The position numbers and the translations under genes are program-made. Positions 34,982 through 43,896 of a stretch of 64,000 bases of DNA are shown here, one piece after another. Each line of letters opens with the position of its first letter. The stretch's first letter is position 1. This DNA is from Streptococcus porci DSM 23759 (GTDB lineage Bacteria > Bacillota > Bacilli > Lactobacillales > Streptococcaceae), in NCBI RefSeq assembly GCF_000423765.1, contig NZ_AUIP01000001.1:186001-250000 (forward strand), in the 5' to 3' direction. The notes below the pieces were generated by a model. That model worked only from the letters and a program-made list of their open reading frames with translations. It ran no database searches and was not told the origin of the DNA.

Positions 34982-35377
34982 TTATTCATCTGCTTGATCA
35001 AGTACTTCTTGATATTGATCAAGTACTTCTTGATAGTTGATATGGTCTGATTCAGCAATATTATCCTCTAAATCTACCTTATAATAACCATCCTGGACAC
35101 CGATGGCCCATTCCTTGTTAGAAGTAGTGTAAAGATTATTCAAGGAAACTGTTTCTTTGACAGAACTCTCTTCTTTGACAACGGGCCATTCCATAAACTT
35201 GGCTTCTGTTCCTCGAATACTATCTTCGGCAACTTCCTGCTTGCTAACGGCATAGTCTTTTCCCTTGTAATGGAAAGTTTGATAGCCCTCATCAAAGCTA
35301 AGACCTGCTGAAGAGGAAGAACAAGCAGTTAGCATTATACTGCCCAAAGCCAGCAAACCAAATACTTTCTTTTTCAT
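34982..35377 (-). CDS. Putative NisI/SpaI-like immunity lipoprotein
   Basis: 131-aa lipoprotein: signal peptide with lipobox IMLTACSSSS, then a domain with VSKQEVAEDSI, VKETVSLNNLYTTSNKEWAIGV and GYYKVDL, similar to lantibiotic immunity lipoproteins of the NisI/SpaI type (by motif memory, moderate certainty). The C-terminus holds an exact tandem repeat of YQEVLDQ (21-bp DNA repeat). First conventional gene of the BceAB operon; GGGAGG ribosome site. Would bind antibiotic at the surface. Confidence 0.65.
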   Translation of the reverse strand: MKKKVFGLLALGSIMLTACSSSSAGLSFDEGYQTFHYKGKDYAVSKQEVAEDSIRGTEAKFMEWPVVKEESSVKETVSLNNLYTTSNKEWAIGVQDGYYKVDLEDNIAESDHINYQEVLDQYQEVLDQADE

Positions 35378-35389
35378 AGTTTCCTCCCT

Positions 35390-35530
35390 CTAGTATGCCA
35401 TAAATCTTATACTTTGCAAATCATGGGCGAGCTCTTCTAAGAATGAGGCTTGTTCCATGAGTTCAGCCTTTTCTTTTTCTGAGAATACTTTTTCTTCTAT
35501 TCTCTTTGCTTGTAAAAATTTGAATGACAT
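35390..35530 (-). CDS. 46-aa leader ORF of the BceAB-type operon
   Basis: ATG 35530 has GAAGGAAAT upstream; the product starts MSFKFLQAKRIEEKV, is highly charged and helical, and ends SIRFMAY. No signal peptide and no Cys. It lies between the operon promoter and the lipoprotein gene, whose ribosome site directly follows its stop. Could be a leader or regulatory peptide; no family recognised. Confidence 0.5.
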   Translation of the reverse strand: MSFKFLQAKRIEEKVFSEKEKAELMEQASFLEELAHDLQSIRFMAY

Positions 35531-35562
35531 ATGATTTCCTTCTTTCTATTTCTTATGAGTCT

Positions 35563-35627
35563 ATTATAGAAAATATTCCTCCTGTGCTCTCTTACAGTTC
35601 TGATTAAAAAACTTACAGCTTTGTAAG
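35563..35627 (-). promoter_or_regulatory. Probable response-regulator-activated promoter of the BceAB-type operon
   Basis: Minus strand TATAAT (35563-35568) lacks a proper -35. Upstream lies a perfect palindrome CTTACA-GCTT-TGTAAG (35612-35627) and a further CTTACA half-site (35591-35596), exactly 21 bp, two helical turns, away. This geometry fits binding by the BceR-type regulator. Confidence 0.65.
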
Positions 35628-35668
35628 GAAAGAAAAAAGACACCATTTCTGGCGTCTTACAGTTAGTT

Positions 35669-36835
35669 TTATTTTGTTAGACCAATGTAGGCAATCATTT
35701 CATCTAACTCTTTCTTGCTTTCCGTTACAAGTAGATAGGCATCATTTCCCTGAAGTTCCGCAAAGGCGTCTGGCATACGTTTGACTGTCTTAATCTTACC
35801 AGCGAATTTCTGATGAATATCATCTGCTGAATTAACGTAATCAGTTGTATCTCGACGAGTTGCCACCAAGCAGTATTGTGAATCGAATCGTCTTTCTTCA
35901 ACATCACCACCTGTTACAATGTTTGCATAATCACGGAAAAGGTCGATAGAATGTGCATAGTTGTAAGCTTCAACAGTAAAGCCACCTGCCATGCGGTTGT
36001 TGTATTCAATCGCGATGTAATCTTTGCCGTTCTTGAAAAATTCAATATGGAAGAAACGTTCTTTCATACCAAAGGCCGTGATAATCGCGCGACCATATTT
36101 TACTAATTTAGGATCCAACTCCTTCTCTATGAAATAAGCATTGTCTTTCTTGCTTTGCATGAGTTCAAACGGTGTGTGTACATATGTCAAGCCTGTTTCG
36201 AAAACAACATTTCCCTTGCTGTCCACCAATCCATCATAGGTTGTGATAATGCTTGAGTTGACAAATTTCTCAAAGAAATAGGCTGTTTGACCATCCCAAG
36301 CTTCTTTAAAGGTTTCCAAATCTGCTTTCTTTGTGAGTTTAAAGGTACCGGATGCCCCAACGCCGTTGTCAGGCTTAGCAATCATTGGAAAACCAATTGT
36401 CTTAACAGCCTTATCAATATCTTTTTCAGTCTTGACAACCATTCCTGGAACGACTGGAACCCCTGCTTTGGAGAAGAATTTTTTCATCTCTGACTTAAAT
36501 TTTGTCTTTTTCAGGTGTTTGGGTTTGGCACCAAAGATATTAAATTGTTCACGGAGGGCTGCATCATTTTCCAACCAATGTTCATTGTGGGATTCTACAC
36601 GGTCAATTGGACCATGTTTGTAAATTAGGAAGGCTGCCGCACGCTTGACTTCGTCAATATTTTCCAAATCATTGACACGGAAGTATTCTGTTAAGGCATT
36701 ACGAAGTTCTTCAGGCAATTGATCGTAAGGTTCTTGCCCGATACCTAGAACCGTAACGCCTTCTTTTTTAGCCAATTCAATGGTGAACGGTTGAAAATTT
36801 TCTGGATAAAAAGGTGAAATAACGAGATAATTCAT
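35669..36835 (-). CDS. ATP-grasp enzyme (CarB-like)
   Basis: 388-aa ATP-grasp ligase. N-terminal preATP-grasp fold (VISPFYPENFQPF), central KTKFKSEMKKFFSKAGVPVV, ATP-binding GFPMIAKPDNGVGASGTFKL, and metal-binding HIEFF...IAIEYNNRMAGG. Such enzymes join a carboxylate to an amine or thiol. The two downstream-facing neighbours on the same strand are esterase-fold proteins, so the three may build or process one small molecule. Substrate unknown. AAAGGA precedes the ATG. Confidence 0.85.
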   Translation of the reverse strand: MNYLVISPFYPENFQPFTIELAKKEGVTVLGIGQEPYDQLPEELRNALTEYFRVNDLENIDEVKRAAAFLIYKHGPIDRVESHNEHWLENDAALREQFNIFGAKPKHLKKTKFKSEMKKFFSKAGVPVVPGMVVKTEKDIDKAVKTIGFPMIAKPDNGVGASGTFKLTKKADLETFKEAWDGQTAYFFEKFVNSSIITTYDGLVDSKGNVVFETGLTYVHTPFELMQSKKDNAYFIEKELDPKLVKYGRAIITAFGMKERFFHIEFFKNGKDYIAIEYNNRMAGGFTVEAYNYAHSIDLFRDYANIVTGGDVEERRFDSQYCLVATRRDTTDYVNSADDIHQKFAGKIKTVKRMPDAFAELQGNDAYLLVTESKKELDEMIAYIGLTK

Positions 36836-36852
36836 AGGTAGTCCTTTCTAAC

Positions 36853-37602
36853 TTAAAGTCCAATAGAATGAAGGAAGAATGGCATTTGCTTTCTCCACCA
36901 CACCCAGTCGTGGGCCACATCTGTTCCCCAAGTGTCAAACCAAGCTGGGATATTCTTTTCTTCAAAGGCACGTTTTAGGTTGTAGAATGAGTCCAGACCG
37001 TCTTGTTCCCAATCGCCCAAACCGGTACAAACGATAATATCAGCTTGACGGTATTTGTCAATAAACCAACCGTCATTCTGATTCCAAATGTAGTCAGATG
37101 GTGAGTTTTGATAGACAGCATCATCATTGCCATAATCTTGATTGTTGTTGAAGAAACGAGCATCATAGACACCTGAAAGGGCGATGACTTTTGTGAAAAC
37201 ATCCGGATGCTGGAGGAAGAAATTCAGCGCGTGGTAGGCCCCCATTGAGCAACCAGTTGTCATCATACCATCGAACCAGCCAGTTTTATGTTTGATAAAT
37301 GGAATCGCTTCTTCAATCACATACCGTTCATAGGCGCGGTGAGCTTCTGCTTTGTCATGAATAGATTTCCAGTCTGCCAACCAGCTTTCACTATCGTAAC
37401 TCGTTAAGGTGAAAAATTGAACATGACCTGCCTCGATAGATCCACGGCAAGCTTCAATCATCCCAAAATCCGCATACTCATTGTAAGAACCGCCTGATGA
37501 GGCAAAAACTACCACAGGAATACCTGCGTGACCATAACGATTTAGGTTCATCTCACGCCCAAGATGACCTGACCAGTGACTAAGTGCTTCAAAATGCATC
37601 AT
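36853..37602 (-). CDS. Alpha/beta-hydrolase esterase
   Basis: 249-aa serine esterase-fold protein. Nucleophile elbow GCSMGAYHAL (Ser near 130), HWSGHLGREMNLNRYG start and DVAHDWVWWR near the end (candidate His). Belongs to the esterase D/enterochelin-esterase-like branch. The gene ends 17 bases before the ATP-grasp ATG, so they are co-transcribed. Substrate unknown. Confidence 0.82.
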   Translation of the reverse strand: MMHFEALSHWSGHLGREMNLNRYGHAGIPVVVFASSGGSYNEYADFGMIEACRGSIEAGHVQFFTLTSYDSESWLADWKSIHDKAEAHRAYERYVIEEAIPFIKHKTGWFDGMMTTGCSMGAYHALNFFLQHPDVFTKVIALSGVYDARFFNNNQDYGNDDAVYQNSPSDYIWNQNDGWFIDKYRQADIIVCTGLGDWEQDGLDSFYNLKRAFEEKNIPAWFDTWGTDVAHDWVWWRKQMPFFLHSIGL

Positions 37603-37726
37603 TTATAATACAGAGAGGATAATACAGTAAGCTATCTTTTTTTCTTAAACAGCAGTTATATTAAGCTCGACTTTGCTATCTGCTAAACCGAACTACTGAC
37701 CTCTCTTTCCTTTCTCTATATTTATT

Positions 37727-38551
37727 TTACCAATTTTCACTTAAAAATCTGAAACAATCGGGCAAATAAGCTGCCCAAGCTTCTTCATTATGAATGGCGC
37801 CTGAGATGACTTCCAGTGCCAGATTATCCAACTCAACTCCTCCTGAAATTAGTTGTCGGTAGTAGCTAAGGGATGTGTTAATATAGGCTTGCTTGATGTT
37901 GCCTGCCATTAGCGTTTTATCTGTATCATCAGCCTCTTCTGTCCCTACATAGATGTAAACTTTTTGATTTTTATTTAAAGGCTGACGCTCGATATAGCGG
38001 TCAAAAGCATCTTGATGAAGCCAGTTGGCAGATGAGAAGACTCCAAGCCCCCCAATGTGATCTTGGTATGCTAATCCCATAAACTGCGTAATATTGCCGC
38101 CTAAGGAAGAACCAATCATAGCAGTATATTCTTTATCAGGTTTAGTTCTGTATTCCTTATCTACAAAAGGCTTGACCACATTCATAACAAATTCGGCATA
38201 TTCAGTACCCTTACCACCGAACTGCACACCGGGAATGCCAGTTTCTTGGAATTTCCAAGCTGAGTATTCAAACATACGATTATAACCGTCATTATCTATG
38301 GCAACGATAATCATTTTAGCTATGTCAGGATTACGCTTAATGGTTGGAATGACTTTCCAAGAGTGTCCGGAAAAGGCTTCTTTGCTATAAAGAACATTTT
38401 GCCCATCATGGAAATAGACAACTGGGTACGAACGCTCAGTTTCTTTATCGTAATCCTTGGGCAGGAGAACACGAACTCTACGCATTTTCCCTGTATAAGG
38501 GACTTCAAGCTCATGCGTCCGCATCTCTAAATAAAAATAAGATTTGTTCAT
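37727..38551 (-). CDS. Esterase-family alpha/beta hydrolase (second copy)
   Basis: 274-aa enterochelin-esterase-like protein. Contains RVLLPKDY, YPVVYFHDGQN (oxyanion region), nucleophile GSSLGGNITQF and SGAIHNEEAW (His). No signal peptide. It is separated by 124 bases from the hydrolase gene downstream but lies on the same strand; the gap has a long-range AGAGAGG / CCTCTCT pairing. Confidence 0.85.
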   Translation of the reverse strand: MNKSYFYLEMRTHELEVPYTGKMRRVRVLLPKDYDKETERSYPVVYFHDGQNVLYSKEAFSGHSWKVIPTIKRNPDIAKMIIVAIDNDGYNRMFEYSAWKFQETGIPGVQFGGKGTEYAEFVMNVVKPFVDKEYRTKPDKEYTAMIGSSLGGNITQFMGLAYQDHIGGLGVFSSANWLHQDAFDRYIERQPLNKNQKVYIYVGTEEADDTDKTLMAGNIKQAYINTSLSYYRQLISGGVELDNLALEVISGAIHNEEAWAAYLPDCFRFLSENW

Positions 38552-38900
38552 AAACCCTCTTTCAATAACGTTTTTAACATTATATCATATTTTTACGGAA
38601 TTTTCAGAAAATTTTTAATCTAACTCCAAAAATAATGGAAATATCTAGCATTTCATATCAAAGATAGTTGACCTGCTTCTCATTTTATTAGTCAGAGAAA
38701 GACAAAGCACAGCTTCTTAAAACTTGTTTGGCTTTATCTGACTATCTACCGAGGAATTTTTTATGTTTTCTAATTGCTACGACGGTTGGTTAATAGTCTC
38801 TTTACCCCAATATGCTATTTAGGGCACCTCATTTTTAGACTTATAGTCAGTCACTTTGGTTATTTAAGTTTAATTGATTTTCTAAAATCTATCAACAGAA
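38552..38900. other. Intergenic stretch of 350 bases with a long hairpin
   Basis: No ORF. The promoter of the esterase gene should lie near 38560-38600 (minus). TAGTCAGA (38689-38696) pairs with TCTGACTA (38737-38744), with further AAAG/CTTT pairing inside; this could be a decayed repeat or small RNA. Otherwise nothing seen. Confidence 0.4.
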
Positions 38901-38930
38901 AAAAGGCTAAGAATTTCTTCCTAACCTTTT
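38901..38930 (-). terminator. Terminator of the citrate operon
   Basis: AAAAGGCTAAGAA / TTCCTAACCTTTT with two mismatches; T run on the minus strand after the oadA stop. Confidence 0.8.
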
Positions 38931-38934
38931 AAAA

Positions 38935-40326
38935 TTAGTTGACATCAATGCTGACTGTCACATTTTGCACAGGAACATCGTAAAATGGATCTTCACGACG
39001 GCCGAGGAAATCACGAGCCTGTTTGGGGAAGGAAGCGTAGCTGAGCACATCTTCTTCACTTCTCGCGTAGTCGGCGATTTCCTCACGGAGAGTTGGCATT
39101 TGAGGTTCAATCAAGTCGGCAGGACGGACGGTGATGACTTCCTCATCGCCGATGATTTTTTCCTTGATTCCTTCAGCAAGTGGTGCTGGAGACTGACCAT
39201 AGAGACCACGGACATAGTCTTTGATTTCGTTTGGAACGACCTTATAGCGTTCTCCTGAAATGACATTCATCAAAGATTGAGTCCCTACCATTTGTGACAA
39301 TGGGGTCACTAGAGGTGGATAGCCAAGGTCTGCACGAACACGTGGCACTTCTGCCAAAACTTCTTCGTATTTATCAGCTAAACCTTGTTCTGTCAACTGG
39401 CTAAGGAGATTTGATAACATACCTCCAGGTACTTGATAGATCAGGGTTTTAGGTTCAACATCCTTAACTTTTGGATTGAGAATACCTTCTTTGCGATAGT
39501 GATCACGTACCTTGTTAAAGTGCTCTGCTATTTCTTCAACTTTAGCCAAGTCAATGCCAGTCTCGAAACCAAGTTCTTCAAGGGCGATGACCAGTGACTC
39601 TGTGGCTGGTTGGCTAGTTCCGCCAGCAAAACTTGAAACAGCTGTGTCTATAATGTCGGCACCAGCTTCGGCCACTTTGAGGTAGGTCATTTCTGAAATA
39701 CCTGAGGTTGCGTGAGTGTGAACTTCAAGTGGTAAATCAACCGCTTCTTTGATACGCTTGACCAAATCATAGCCAGTTTGAGGGGTCAAAACTCCAGCCA
39801 TATCTTTGATACAAATAGAATCTGCACCAATTTCAGCATATTTCTTGGTTAATTCTACGAAGTAGTCTACAGTGTGCACTGGGCTTGTGGTGTAGGAAAT
39901 GGCAACTTGAGCATGTCCTCCCGCTTCCTTAGTAGCTTTAACAGCAGTTTGCAGATTACGTGGATCGTTAAGGGCATCGAAGATACGAACGATATCAATA
40001 CCATTTTCAACTGATTTTTGGATAAAACTTGTCACCACATCGTCAGCATAGTTGCGATAACCGAGCAGGTTTTGACCGCGGAGTAGCATCTGAAGTTTGG
40101 TGTTTTTAACTGCCTTACGAATAGTGCGCAGACGTTCCCACGGATCCTCGTTGAGGAAACGTAGGCAGGAGTCAAAGGTCGCTCCTCCCCACATTTCCAA
40201 GGCATGATAACCCGCTTGATCTAATTGCTCAAGGACTGGCAACATTTCTTCAGTCGTCATGCGAGTGGCAATTTGACTTTGTTGTCCGTCACGCAAAACC
40301 GTTTCGGTGATACGGATTTTTGTCAT
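38935..40326 (-). CDS. oadA: Oxaloacetate decarboxylase alpha (carboxyltransferase) subunit
   Basis: 463 aa. Transfers the carboxyl group of oxaloacetate to biotin, giving pyruvate. TIM-barrel carboxyltransferase (ETVLRDGQQSQIATRM start; HTHATSG metal-binding histidines; IDTAVSSFAGGTSQP) plus the conserved carboxylase-like extension (YQVPGGMLSNL). Lacks the C-terminal biotin domain, which is encoded separately at 45072. Last gene of the citrate operon. GGAGGAAT precedes the ATG. Confidence 0.95.
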   Translation of the reverse strand: MTKIRITETVLRDGQQSQIATRMTTEEMLPVLEQLDQAGYHALEMWGGATFDSCLRFLNEDPWERLRTIRKAVKNTKLQMLLRGQNLLGYRNYADDVVTSFIQKSVENGIDIVRIFDALNDPRNLQTAVKATKEAGGHAQVAISYTTSPVHTVDYFVELTKKYAEIGADSICIKDMAGVLTPQTGYDLVKRIKEAVDLPLEVHTHATSGISEMTYLKVAEAGADIIDTAVSSFAGGTSQPATESLVIALEELGFETGIDLAKVEEIAEHFNKVRDHYRKEGILNPKVKDVEPKTLIYQVPGGMLSNLLSQLTEQGLADKYEEVLAEVPRVRADLGYPPLVTPLSQMVGTQSLMNVISGERYKVVPNEIKDYVRGLYGQSPAPLAEGIKEKIIGDEEVITVRPADLIEPQMPTLREEIADYARSEEDVLSYASFPKQARDFLGRREDPFYDVPVQNVTVSIDVN

Positions 40327-40423
40327 GGATTCCTCCTATAATTTTTTCTGTTGACAACTCTGATATTCGTGATTGTCTTAATCAAGGTAACTTGTCTCAC
40401 CTTGCTTTCCTCTAAAGAGGTTA

Positions 40424-40954
40424 TTATGATTGTTTTAAAATGTCTGCGATAGCTTTTTGCATGTCTTCAACGCTGTGTTTTCGACTTCTACTACACTCTT
40501 TGGCAATGGCAGAGCAGATGTAACACTTACGAGGAGACAGTCCTAGTTGAGTGCGGCTGATTGGAGTAACTTGATTGCCTTTTAATTGAACCACATCCAA
40601 ATCCATTAAACGTCCGTAGACAGTCCCCTCCTCTATGGCGATTAAAGTTCTTTTCAATTCCATAGGTGTCATGTCAGCAACCAAATAATATTCCCAGCCG
40701 GTTTTGAGTTCTAACTTTTTACTGAAAAGTCTTTTTTCTGATATAAGACTTTCTATTTGGCTGATTATTTGATCAAAAGCTAAACCAAGGTCTTGCGAGG
40801 TTTTGACAGGTCCTGGAATGTTCATAGTTGCCGATAGGACAGCAGCGCCAGCATATTTTTCTAAAAGAGAACGTTGACGAAGGCTTCGTCTCTCTCGTGC
40901 TTCTAGCATGTCTTGTAAATCAACTATCGGTCCATCAAATACTTTTTTAGACAT
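40424..40954 (-). CDS. citX: Apo-citrate lyase phosphoribosyl-dephospho-CoA transferase
   Basis: 176-aa enzyme that loads the prosthetic group onto CitD. Contains VSLR-type start region [33 protein letters not shown] and a C-terminal Cys cluster [21 protein letters not shown] place the start at ATG 40954, overlapping citF by 8 bases; a TTG at 40969 is also open. Standard order citD-E-F-X. Confidence 0.92.
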   Translation of the reverse strand: MSKKVFDGPIVDLQDMLEARERRSLRQRSLLEKYAGAAVLSATMNIPGPVKTSQDLGLAFDQIISQIESLISEKRLFSKKLELKTGWEYYLVADMTPMELKRTLIAIEEGTVYGRLMDLDVVQLKGNQVTPISRTQLGLSPRKCYICSAIAKECSRSRKHSVEDMQKAIADILKQS

Positions 40955-42482
40955 TGCGGACAACGTCAATCAAGCTACCATCACGGTACTCAATGAGGGC
41001 AACTACTTTATCACCGTATTGGATTGGTTCTGGGTTGCCAACAATAGCATAAGCTTTTTCTTGAAGTTCTTTGATAGTGTATTGAGGAACTTTGAGGTCT
41101 TTAAAGTGCTCAATCAAATCAGGGCGGTTAGGGTTGATAGCAATACCAATTTCAGTTACAACAACGTCCACAGAGGTACCAGGTGTAATAACGGTATTAA
41201 CTGACTCTACAAAGGTTGGGATGCGTCCACGAACCAATGGAGAAATAACCATTGACATTTTAGCTGCAAAAGCTGTATCGCAGTGACCGCCAGAAGCACC
41301 ACGAATAACGCCATCAGAACCTGTCATAACGTTAACGTTAAAATTAGTATCCACTTCAAGCGCTGACAAGATACATGTGTCCAACATATTGATAGCAGAC
41401 CCCTTGCTAAGTGGAGAAGCGTACATGTTAGCGTCGATTTCCAAGTGCTTACCAGCGTTGCGGTCAAGTGAGATTGCAGATGGGTGGTCAAAATCTTGAA
41501 CGTCAATAATACGTTCCACTAGGCCTTCTTCAAGCAATTCAACCATAGCATTTGTGATACCGCCGAGTGCGAAACTTGCTGTGATGCCATCTTTAATCAT
41601 GGCTTCACGCATAAAACGTGTTACAGCAAGTGACGCACCACCTGTACCAGTTTGGAATGAGAACCCTTCCTTATAGTATGGTGAGTTTGTGATAACTTTA
41701 GCTGCATATTCAGCGATGAGAAGTTCTTTTGGATTCTTGGTGAAACGCGTAGCTCCTTTGGCAATACCTTTAGGATCACCGATAGATTCTACTTCAACGA
41801 CATAGTCAACGTCTGTTTGCGGAATTGAAATTGGTGAGTTTGGATATGGTACAAGCGTATCGGTAATGATAACAACCTGGTCTGCGTACTTGGCATCAAC
41901 CATGGCATAGCCAAGAGACCCACATGTCGCTTTGCCTTTGACACCGTTGGCATTACCATAAGCATCAGAAGATGGTGCTCCAAGGAAAGCCACATCAATG
42001 TGAATATCACCAGCTGCAATAGCACGAGCACGACCACCGTGAGAACGGATTACGACTGGATTTTCCATAATACCAGCAGAAATAGCTGCCCCTACTTTGT
42101 CACGAAGTCCTGACGAAGTGATGTTTGTGACAACACCGTTTTTGATGTGTTCAATCAAAGGCTCATGCACATTTGCGATAGAACTTGGAGCGATAGAAAG
42201 ATTTTTAATTCCCATCTTGGCAATCTCGTCCAAAACCATATTCATGACATAATCACCTTCACGGAAATGGTGGTGGAATGAGATGGTCATACCATCTTTA
42301 AGACCAGTTTTTTCAATCGCTCCACGGATAGAACCAAGGAGTTTTTCATCGCGTGGGTTAACAGGTTTGATATGGCGACTTGACTCGTTATAAGGTTTGA
42401 TATTTGTTAATTCGGACTCAAATACGCCATATTGTTCAGCGTATTCAGTTGGAATGTCACGACCTAAAGAATTTTTAACCAT
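40947..42482 (-). CDS. citF: Citrate lyase alpha subunit (citrate:acetyl-ACP transferase)
   Basis: 511 aa. Exchanges acetyl on the acyl carrier for citrate. Starts [18 protein letters not shown]; has [13 protein letters not shown] and [12 protein letters not shown] (glycine-rich CoA-transferase-like loop). Lies 3 bases after citE. Works in the CitDEF complex that splits citrate to acetate and oxaloacetate. Confidence 0.97.
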   Translation of the reverse strand: MVKNSLGRDIPTEYAEQYGVFESELTNIKPYNESSRHIKPVNPRDEKLLGSIRGAIEKTGLKDGMTISFHHHFREGDYVMNMVLDEIAKMGIKNLSIAPSSIANVHEPLIEHIKNGVVTNITSSGLRDKVGAAISAGIMENPVVIRSHGGRARAIAAGDIHIDVAFLGAPSSDAYGNANGVKGKATCGSLGYAMVDAKYADQVVIITDTLVPYPNSPISIPQTDVDYVVEVESIGDPKGIAKGATRFTKNPKELLIAEYAAKVITNSPYYKEGFSFQTGTGGASLAVTRFMREAMIKDGITASFALGGITNAMVELLEEGLVERIIDVQDFDHPSAISLDRNAGKHLEIDANMYASPLSKGSAINMLDTCILSALEVDTNFNVNVMTGSDGVIRGASGGHCDTAFAAKMSMVISPLVRGRIPTFVESVNTVITPGTSVDVVVTEIGIAINPNRPDLIEHFKDLKVPQYTIKELQEKAYAIVGNPEPIQYGDKVVALIEYRDGSLIDVVRNV

Positions 42483-42485
42483 CTC

Positions 42486-43373
42486 TTAAATCTCCTCCTC
42501 TGTAAGCACACCTGCGGCTTTAGCTAACATGATGACGCGTTCTGCACGTTCTACGATTGGTTTATCAACCATCTTACCGTTAAGTGAGATAACTCCCGAA
42601 CCTTTACTTTCAGCTTCTCGGATTGCCCAAATAACTTGTTTAGCATTATCAATTTCTTTTTCGGTAGGTGTGTAGATGTCGTTGACCAAAGGAATTTGAC
42701 GTGGGTTAATAACAGATTTACCATCAAAGCCGAGTTGTTTGATATGGCTAACTTCAGCTTGGAAGCCTTCAGTATTGTTGACGTCAGAGTAAACTGTGTC
42801 GATAGCTGCAATTCCAGCAGCACGTGCGGCATGAAGAATCATACTTCGTGCAAAGAACAGTTCTTGACCATCAGGATATCGACGTGTTTTCATGTTGGTC
42901 ACATAGTCTTCGGCACCAAGAGCGATACCGATGAGACGGTCAGAGGCTTTGGCAATATCACGAGCATTCAAGACACCTTCTGCAGATTCGATAGCAGCCA
43001 TCATGCGAGTACGACCAACAGGAATCCCATACTCACGTTCTACGCGTTCAATTTCTTTTTCAACATCAATAATGTCTTGAGCAGTTTCTGTTTTTGGCAG
43101 ACGAACCACATTGACACCTGCCGTTACCACTGCTTCGATATCCAAAGCTCCACAAGTGTCCAAGCCATTGATACGGACAACCGTTTCAACTGAGCTATAA
43201 TCAAAAGTCTTCAGTGCAAAATGTACCAGAGCACGTGACGTGTCTTTTTCCTTCAGAGAAACAGAGTCTTCAAGGTCAAACATGATTGAATCAGCGCCAT
43301 ATAGTGGTGCATCACGCAACATACCAGCATTAGCACCAGGGACAAACATCATCGTTCTTCTTAGACGTTCCAT
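42486..43373 (-). CDS. citE: Citrate lyase beta subunit (citryl-ACP lyase)
   Basis: 295-aa TIM-barrel lyase: [15 protein letters not shown] start, [12 protein letters not shown] metal site, [25 protein letters not shown]-type segment and [10 protein letters not shown]. Overlaps citD by 13 bases. Confidence 0.97.
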   Translation of the reverse strand: MERLRRTMMFVPGANAGMLRDAPLYGADSIMFDLEDSVSLKEKDTSRALVHFALKTFDYSSVETVVRINGLDTCGALDIEAVVTAGVNVVRLPKTETAQDIIDVEKEIERVEREYGIPVGRTRMMAAIESAEGVLNARDIAKASDRLIGIALGAEDYVTNMKTRRYPDGQELFFARSMILHAARAAGIAAIDTVYSDVNNTEGFQAEVSHIKQLGFDGKSVINPRQIPLVNDIYTPTEKEIDNAKQVIWAIREAESKGSGVISLNGKMVDKPIVERAERVIMLAKAAGVLTEEEI

Positions 43374-43666
43374 GAGTCAATCTCCTTCCAGTTCATTACT
43401 TCCAAGCCAGCAGCGCGGTGGACAGCAGCAATTGTACGTGCTTGAATGGTACAATCAAGCGCACCCTTGTCCACAGCAGTTACTTCTGCAGCTTCGACAC
43501 CAAGATGTTGTAAGGTTTTGGTAATTACTTTACGAATTTGATTACCAAATTGTTTTTCAACGTTAGAATCAAGGTCAATCGTGATACCTTGATTGCTTGG
43601 AGCAACTGTCACTTGGATGTCACTTGATTCAAGTGAACCTGCAACAGCAGTTTGTTTAATGTCCAT
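43361..43666 (-). CDS. citD: Citrate lyase acyl carrier protein
   Basis: 101 aa; gamma subunit carrying the 2'-(5''-triphosphoribosyl)-3'-dephospho-CoA group on the Ser of AGSLESSD near the N-terminus. The strong AGAGGTGA ribosome site precedes it. First gene after the GC-rich hairpin. Confidence 0.95.
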   Translation of the reverse strand: MDIKQTAVAGSLESSDIQVTVAPSNQGITIDLDSNVEKQFGNQIRKVITKTLQHLGVEAAEVTAVDKGALDCTIQARTIAAVHRAAGLEVMNWKEIDSWNV

Positions 43667-43705
43667 AAAGTCACCTCTTATTTGTTAGGATAATAGGCGG
43701 CGCGA

Positions 43706-43722
43706 GCGAGCGGACGGCTCGC
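43706..43722. other. GC-rich hairpin between oadG-like gene and citD
   Basis: GCGAGC-ggacg-GCTCGC within a 40-base GC-rich island, unlike the surrounding AT-rich sequence. No T tail. Position suggests transcript processing or attenuation between the decarboxylase and lyase genes. Confidence 0.5.
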
Positions 43723-43745
43723 AGGGTCGCACGATGTTTAACTGA

Positions 43746-43880
43746 CTATTTTTTTACAGGGAAAATTTTCAGCAAAGCTACTGCTGAAGCATACAAAATT
43801 CCCAAAACAAGGAAGACGCCAGCCATGCCAAGAACCATCAGTTCAAGAGATTGGTATAAATGATCTATATTAATATTCAT
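43746..43880 (-). CDS. Small OadG-like membrane subunit
   Basis: 44-aa protein with one membrane helix (LMVLGMAGVFLVLGILYASA) and a short C-terminal LLKIFPVKK. AGGAGGAG precedes the ATG. Gamma/delta subunits of Na+-pumping decarboxylases have this shape and lie next to the beta subunit, as here. It is short compared with typical OadG (about 80 aa). Confidence 0.75.
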   Translation of the reverse strand: MNINIDHLYQSLELMVLGMAGVFLVLGILYASAVALLKIFPVKK

Positions 43881-43896
43881 GTGATACTCCTCCTAC

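Noticed and set aside
42636-43193. 185-codon plus-strand ORF opposite citE
   Set aside because: Shadow of citE; composition and lack of start signals argue against a gene.
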